NCBI GenBank assembly: GCA_040768665.1
Contig: JAXGMN010000118.1
Coordinates: 1 to 9,226 of the forward strand
DNA from: JABWBD01 sp040768665
GTDB lineage: Bacteria > Planctomycetota > Planctomycetia > Pirellulales > Thermoguttaceae
DNA: 9,226 nt
Direction: 5' to 3'
Part shown: piece by piece, positions 6,827 through 9,226 of the stretch
How the letters are laid out: each line of letters opens with the position of its first letter
Position numbering within the stretch: position 1 is the stretch's first letter
The notes under the pieces: generated by a model
What the model was told of the DNA's origin: nothing
Database searches by the model: none
What the model saw: the letters and a program-made list of their open reading frames with translations, nothing else
Program-made: the position numbers and the translations under genes

Positions 6827-7059
6827 GGCCGCAGGCCCATGGCTTTCAGTTTGAGCCGGATGGGCGACGGCCCCTGCGAACGATCCAACTCCGCCTTGAT
6901 TTCATCCACCTTCCTCATTCGCCGGGCGATATCGTCGTCCGGATGACCGGCCTGGACCGTGTAGTCTGTCGGAGCGAGCGTTCCACGCACGACGCTGGAA
7001 ATCGCCACGAGCACAAGGTCCTGGCCAATTTCTCCTTGAGAGACGACCACCGCTCCCAC
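6823..7059 (-). CDS. chimeric ORF: PemK/MazF-like core fused to DUF433 antitoxin tail
   Basis: 78 codons from GTG 7059. The first ~39 residues (GAVVVSQGEIGQDLVLVAIS then SVVRGTLAPTDYTVQ) have the PAVVVS / LV.VAIS / ..T.Y.V layout of PemK/MazF-family endoribonucleases. From about 6938 downstream the frame is a DUF433 C-terminus, DDDIARRMRKVDEIKAELD. This is nearly the same as RDIARRMRKVDEIRSRL in the intact DUF433 antitoxin at 7958-8269. The junction contains a gacgac repeat and fuses the two in frame, implying loss of the MazF 3' part and the DUF433 5' part. The start at GTG 7059 has no independent support; translation would more likely begin at 7135 and end by frameshift. Stop overlaps the DUF5615 ATG. 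Confidence 0.65.
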   Translation of the reverse strand: MGAVVVSQGEIGQDLVLVAISSVVRGTLAPTDYTVQAGHPDDDIARRMRKVDEIKAELDRSQGPSPIRLKLKAMGLRP

Positions 7060-7135
7060 GGAGTGCCGCGCCGGTCAAATCCGTGAATGGAAACCGCGTC
7101 AGGACGACATCGCCGCGATAAAGCGTTGGAGGCAT
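7055..7135 (-). pseudogene. PemK/MazF-like toxin N-terminus, frameshifted
   Basis: ATG 7135-7133 overlaps the antitoxin stop as TGATG. The frame begins MPPTLYRGDVVLTRFPFTDL then TGAALR, the classic start of PemK/MazF-like toxins (.y.rGdVvl..fPFtd....K.RPavvvs). At about 7057 the phase changes: the expected RPAVVVS continuation is found one frame over, in the chimeric ORF. A single-base indel in cgtgggagcgg explains it. The original frame continues as nonsense. The MazF/PemK fold is an RNase that cuts mRNA; this copy is inactivated. Confidence 0.7.
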
Positions 7136-7365
7136 CAGACGGGCTCACCATCCGTGGCCGAGTAGATGTCTTCTCCAGACTCTTTCCAAAAATCAAAAGC
7201 GCCCCCCTGCTCCACGAGGCGCATCACGCCCAGCGTGGGCAGATCGTGTTCCTGCCACTGCACCGCAACGGCCTCCGTTTGCCGGGCTAAACCGATGAGC
7301 TGCTCCAGTTCGTTCTGGGGAAGCAAGACCTTGTCACCGATCGATTGGACGTGAATCGTAGCCAT
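7135..7365 (-). CDS. antitoxin of PemK/MazF-like toxin
   Basis: 76 residues from ATG 7365. It starts MATIHVQSIGDKVLLPQNEL, continues with a helix (EQLIGLARQTEAVAVQWQEH) and ends GGAFDFWKESGEDIYSATDG. This C-terminal FDFW...EDIYS(x)DGE-type tail is shared by small antitoxins encoded before PemK/MazF-like toxins, probably as the toxin-binding segment. The longer frame opening at 7473 begins inside the MITE and is rejected. The stop overlaps the toxin ATG by one base, giving translational coupling; ggtgag just before the overlap can serve as the toxin ribosome binding site. No clear ribosome binding site precedes ATG 7365. The gene appears intact although the toxin is broken. Confidence 0.65.
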   Translation of the reverse strand: MATIHVQSIGDKVLLPQNELEQLIGLARQTEAVAVQWQEHDLPTLGVMRLVEQGGAFDFWKESGEDIYSATDGEPV

Positions 7366-7397
7366 GCACGCTTGCGTTCGAAGATGGGTATTGGCAA

Positions 7398-7538
7398 CAA
7401 CGATACGTAACCGTTCACGGGGCGGAAGAGAGGGGGACAGGTCCATGTTTTCGGCCAACGTTCTTGGCACCAAAATACATCAATTGGCCGAAAAATGGAC
7501 CAGTCCCCGGCCGCCCCGTGAACGGTTACCAACGATAC
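7398..7538. repeat. 9-bp target-site duplication flanking the MITE
   Basis: caacgatac at 7398-7406 and again at 7530-7538, touching the two ends of the inverted repeats with no gap. Together with perfect terminal repeats this indicates a transposition event. A 9-bp duplication is known for IS1, IS4-group and Tn5/Tn10-like transposases, among others; the mobilising transposase is not in the window. Confidence 0.85.
7407..7529. mobile_element. 123-bp MITE-like palindromic element
   Basis: Perfect 19-bp terminal inverted repeats: gtaaccgttcacggggcgg (7407-7425) and its complement (7511-7529). A second imperfect inverted pair lies inside, 7433-7458 (ggggacaggtccatg...) against 7484-7508, around a 25-base loop. 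The whole element can fold into one long hairpin. It contains no gene. A 9-bp direct repeat flanks it exactly. Elements with an internal ggggacaggtccat..ttcggcc motif are widespread in planctomycete and other genomes as intergenic repeats; that statement is from memory. It lies between TA modules D and C, 42 bases before the antitoxin ATG. Confidence 0.85.
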
Positions 7539-7613
7539 CATCCATTCTACGATACCGCACCAAAGATGAACGATTGAATTGCACGTCCTTTCCAACCTCC
7601 GACATCAACGCGA

Positions 7614-7961
7614 TCATAGAGGGAGGAAAATGACCGTGTCGTACAGTTCCTGCGGGGCCGAAGCTTCGCAGATGAGTTGGAGGTCGGCAACGATCTGGCC
7701 GATGGTCACCCGAAGTTGATGGGCATAAATGATGCCAGCGAAGTGATGGCCGGCTTGCTGCCAGCGATCGGCAATTTCCAGGAAATCGTCGTCCTGGGTG
7801 AAGATGGGACGCCCCAATTCGGTCGCCCGTTCCAACAATTGATCATCGAGGGCTGACGCTCGCCCGTCTTCATCGGCAGTGAGGACGTCGATGGCACGCC
7901 TTCGCAGCCCTTTGGTGATACCACTGTGCACATGGTGATCCATGAACAGGGGCAGACTCAC
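7614..7961 (-). CDS. DUF5615 PIN-like toxin
   Basis: 115 residues starting at GTG 7961-7959, overlapping the DUF433 stop as GTGA. Motifs in order: PLFMDHHV (first strand with the acidic residue, D8), GLRRRAIDVLTADEDG (~19-34), LDDQLLERATELGR, IFTQDDDF (~54-61), then AGIIYAHQLRVTIGQIVADL. This is the whole DUF5615/COG4634 layout, related to the Mut7-C PIN-like nuclease fold, and full length for the family. Such genes are the expected toxin partner of DUF433 antitoxins (predicted type II TA; toxicity not established for this copy). The acidic residues of the putative active site are present, so it may be active. Confidence 0.8.
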   Translation of the reverse strand: MSLPLFMDHHVHSGITKGLRRRAIDVLTADEDGRASALDDQLLERATELGRPIFTQDDDFLEIADRWQQAGHHFAGIIYAHQLRVTIGQIVADLQLICEASAPQELYDTVIFLPL

Positions 7962-8269
7962 GACTGGCCCTTCAGTGCGCTGAGTTTTCGCGCGATCGGA
8001 GAACCGCCAAGACGCGATCGGATCTCGTCAACCTTGCGCATGCGGCGGGCGATGTCCCGATCAACCTCTTCCTGATGATCATAGTAGTACGCCAGCGCAC
8101 TATGAATCTGGCCCAAGGTAAGGTAGGTGTGGTGCCGCCGGATCTCGTCTGCGTCGGCGCCATGGGCCAAATGGTCCAGCACAATCTCCACCACTTTGGT
8201 ACGCGTGCCGGTAAGCACCGGCACGTTGTCTGAATCAAGAGAGATGTGGGGGTAGTCTACGGTGGCCAT
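7958..8269 (-). CDS. DUF433 antitoxin
   Basis: 103 residues from ATG 8269. Layout: YPHISLDSDNVPVLTGTRTK (strand and turn), VVEIVLDHLAHGADADEIRR, HHTYLTLGQIHSALAYYYDH (helix-turn-helix region) and DRDIARRMRKVDEIRSRLGG. This is the DUF433/COG2442 pattern (p.i.GtRi.v..il......G.....i...yp.lt..qi..aLaYy....ei). ATG 8269 is preferred to the TTG at 8305 because family members begin close to the YPHI-type strand and because a promoter candidate lies between. The gene overlaps its toxin by four bases. Expected role: bind DUF5615 and autoregulate the operon through the HTH. Confidence 0.8.
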   Translation of the reverse strand: MATVDYPHISLDSDNVPVLTGTRTKVVEIVLDHLAHGADADEIRRHHTYLTLGQIHSALAYYYDHQEEVDRDIARRMRKVDEIRSRLGGSPIARKLSALKGQS

Positions 8270-8277
8270 ACAATCAA

Positions 8278-8305
8278 TCTTTACCAGATTTCCCTGAATT
8301 AACAA
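8278..8305 (-). promoter_or_regulatory. candidate promoter of DUF433/DUF5615 operon
   Basis: TTGTTA (8305-8300), 16 bases, then TAAAGA (8283-8278) on the minus strand. Transcription would start about 8271, nearly at the ATG 8269, so the mRNA would be almost leaderless. This fits the lack of a Shine-Dalgarno. The -10 match is moderate. Confidence 0.3.
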
Positions 8306-8689
8306 GATGGGAGGGCCCAGCTCGCCAACTACTACTGATACCCAAAGATTGGACGCAATCTGGGTGTACTTAGTTCGCCCTTCTCCAGCCAGCAGCCCTC
8401 TGGAGGGGTTTCGCGGTCAATGTCCATCGGGTCACTGCGGAAATGTCGGTCGCGACGGCGAAGCCCGAGACAAAGGAGGCGATCCGGTTCATCGCAACAA
8501 GGCTTGCTGGCGGTCGGAAACGAGGGCTGGCTCGCGCGCATACCGCAGCGCCTGCCAGGAAAACGAAAAACCCGATCTGACTCTCACGTCGAGCCTTCTG
8601 GGCTTTCTGGCAACCATGCGAATCAGAGCGGCTAGTTCCTATTGTATCGCGATTTGCGGCTGGAAACCAAGGGGGAACGTTTTTCGGCA
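8306..8689. other. gene-free stretch with a small stem-loop
   Basis: No gene recognised on either strand. Minus-strand frames (for example 8541-8332, ending in PMDIDRETPPEGCWLEKGEL) look partly coding-like but match no family I know and have no ribosome binding site. A stem-loop lies at 8340-8365: agattg/caatct around gacg, extended by accc/gggt across an aa bulge. It may be a REP-like element or the binding site of the neighbouring antitoxin. Confidence 0.35.
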
Positions 8690-9036
8690 TTACGCATCCG
8701 GCCGGTTGCCCTCCGGCCACATCTGCACGAATCGTTGCTGAGCGGGCGTCTCCGGGCACATCCGACGCCCTCGTTCCCGGTCCTGCTGCCGGAGCAGCCT
8801 GAGCACGTCGAGCACGTTCGACGGTTCGGCGAGCCGGTGGCGCAAGAGCCAGCAGCCGATGACCGTGCCCGTGCGGCCCACGCCGCCCCAGCAGTGGACA
8901 TGGACGGCCTTGCCCGGATTCACCGCATGGTCAATCGTGTCGAGCACGTAGCGCACCTGGGCCTGAGTCGGCACCGACAGGTCGCGGATCGGATGCCGGA
9001 TGCAGAGAACGTCGGGGCAGAGAAATCTGGAACATC
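8690..9036 (-). pseudogene. protein tyrosine phosphatase, N-terminally truncated
   Basis: The frame reads CPDVLCIRHPIRDLSVPTQA, QVRYVLDTIDHAV, then VHVHCWGGVGRTGTVIGCWL. HCWGGVGRTG is the HCX5R(S/T) signature of cysteine phosphatases (catalytic C and R), and the Asp in IRDLS is the likely general acid. This resembles dual-specificity-like phosphatases of planctomycetes and cyanobacteria. The C-terminus (RRMCPETPAQQRFVQMWPEG then NRPDA, TGA 8692-8690) appears complete, but about 60 N-terminal residues are missing. Upstream of ~9036 the DNA codes for a MazF-like toxin on the opposite strand. A GTG at 8974 could start a 94-residue protein that keeps the P-loop but not the acid loop. Confidence 0.75.
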
Positions 9037-9226
9037 CGTTTTGACCCGGCAGTAGGAGCGGAGATCCAGAAAATCAGGCCGGCGGTGGTCCTGAGCATGG
9101 ATAGTGTCGGCCGGTTGCCGCTGAAGATTGTGGTGCCCGTCACGGACTGGAAGGCCGCGTTCGCGAATTTCGCCTGGTTCGTCCGCCTGCCGGCGACGCC
9201 GGATAACGGGCTCACCAAGGACTCCG
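9022..9226 (+). CDS. mazF: MazF-family toxin, runs off window
   Basis: From 9022 the frame reads EIWNIRFDPAVGAEIQKIRP, AVVLSMDSVGRLPLK, IVVPVTDWKAAF, then LPATPDNGLTKDS to the window end. This is the MazF/PemK layout (rGeIW.v.fdP..G.EiqK.RPavVls...l....vvpiT....). The start is unclear: upstream codons CRERRGR have no ATG/GTG/TTG in frame and the reading continues through the antisense of the phosphatase remnant. An ATG one phase over (9000) hits a stop. No antitoxin gene is seen upstream. About 68 codons are visible; typical length is 110-120. Confidence 0.7.

Noticed and set aside
7366..7473. Extended N-terminus of antitoxin C (start at 7473)
   Set aside because: The added residues are encoded by the MITE and its flank; the family-like sequence begins at MATIHVQ (7365).
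7398..7538. CRISPR-like repeat at the two caacgatac copies
   Set aside because: Only two 9-bp copies, spaced exactly by a terminal-inverted-repeat element; explained as a target-site duplication.
8370..8759. 129-residue minus-strand frame upstream of the phosphatase end
   Set aside because: It overlaps the phosphatase C-terminus in another phase, is rich in R/A/S, and has no family motif.

Overview
The window is GC-rich and carries genes typical of a planctomycete (Pirellulales-like) chromosome: a secreted WD40 protein with a C-terminal concanavalin-like domain, a DUF4838 relative, a TIM-barrel glycosidase-like protein, and several adjacent toxin-antitoxin (TA) modules. The organism call is inferred from gene content. 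No marker gene, rRNA or tRNA is present.

Layout. Positions 1-1728 (+) hold the 3' part of a large glycoside-hydrolase-like gene. From about 1800 to 3925 comes a gene graveyard on the + strand: a piece of a serine recombinase, a deleted and frameshifted DUF4838 gene, a piece of the UV-damage endonuclease UvsE, an unassigned coding-like piece, two strong inverted repeats, and the N-terminus of an IS91-type transposase that stops at a perfect 16-bp palindrome. Positions 4109-5638 (-) hold an apparently intact WD40 gene with a good ribosome binding site and a plausible promoter. A short coding-like frame (4011-4142) overlaps its 3' end.

Positions 6174-8269 (-) form a TA cluster with four modules in tandem, all on the minus strand and all keeping overlapping stop/start codons. 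From upstream to downstream they are: (D) an intact DUF433/DUF5615 pair; (C) a small antitoxin with a frameshifted PemK/MazF-like toxin; (B) a DUF433/DUF5615 remnant; (A) an intact antitoxin with a deleted PIN-domain toxin. Modules C and B have collapsed into each other: a MazF-like core now reads in frame into a DUF433 antitoxin tail. Between D and C sits a 123-bp MITE-like element with 19-bp perfect terminal inverted repeats and a 9-bp target duplication.

The right end (8690-9226) holds a C-terminal piece of a protein tyrosine phosphatase (-), joined head-to-head to a MazF-family toxin (+) that lacks an obvious start codon and runs off the window.

Overall this looks like an accessory region shaped by repeated insertion, deletion and gene decay. 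Only modules D (both genes), A (antitoxin) and C (antitoxin), plus the WD40 gene and the left-hand glycosidase-like gene, look functional. I see no complete novel system. The most distinctive items are the MITE with its duplication and the MazF/DUF433 chimera.
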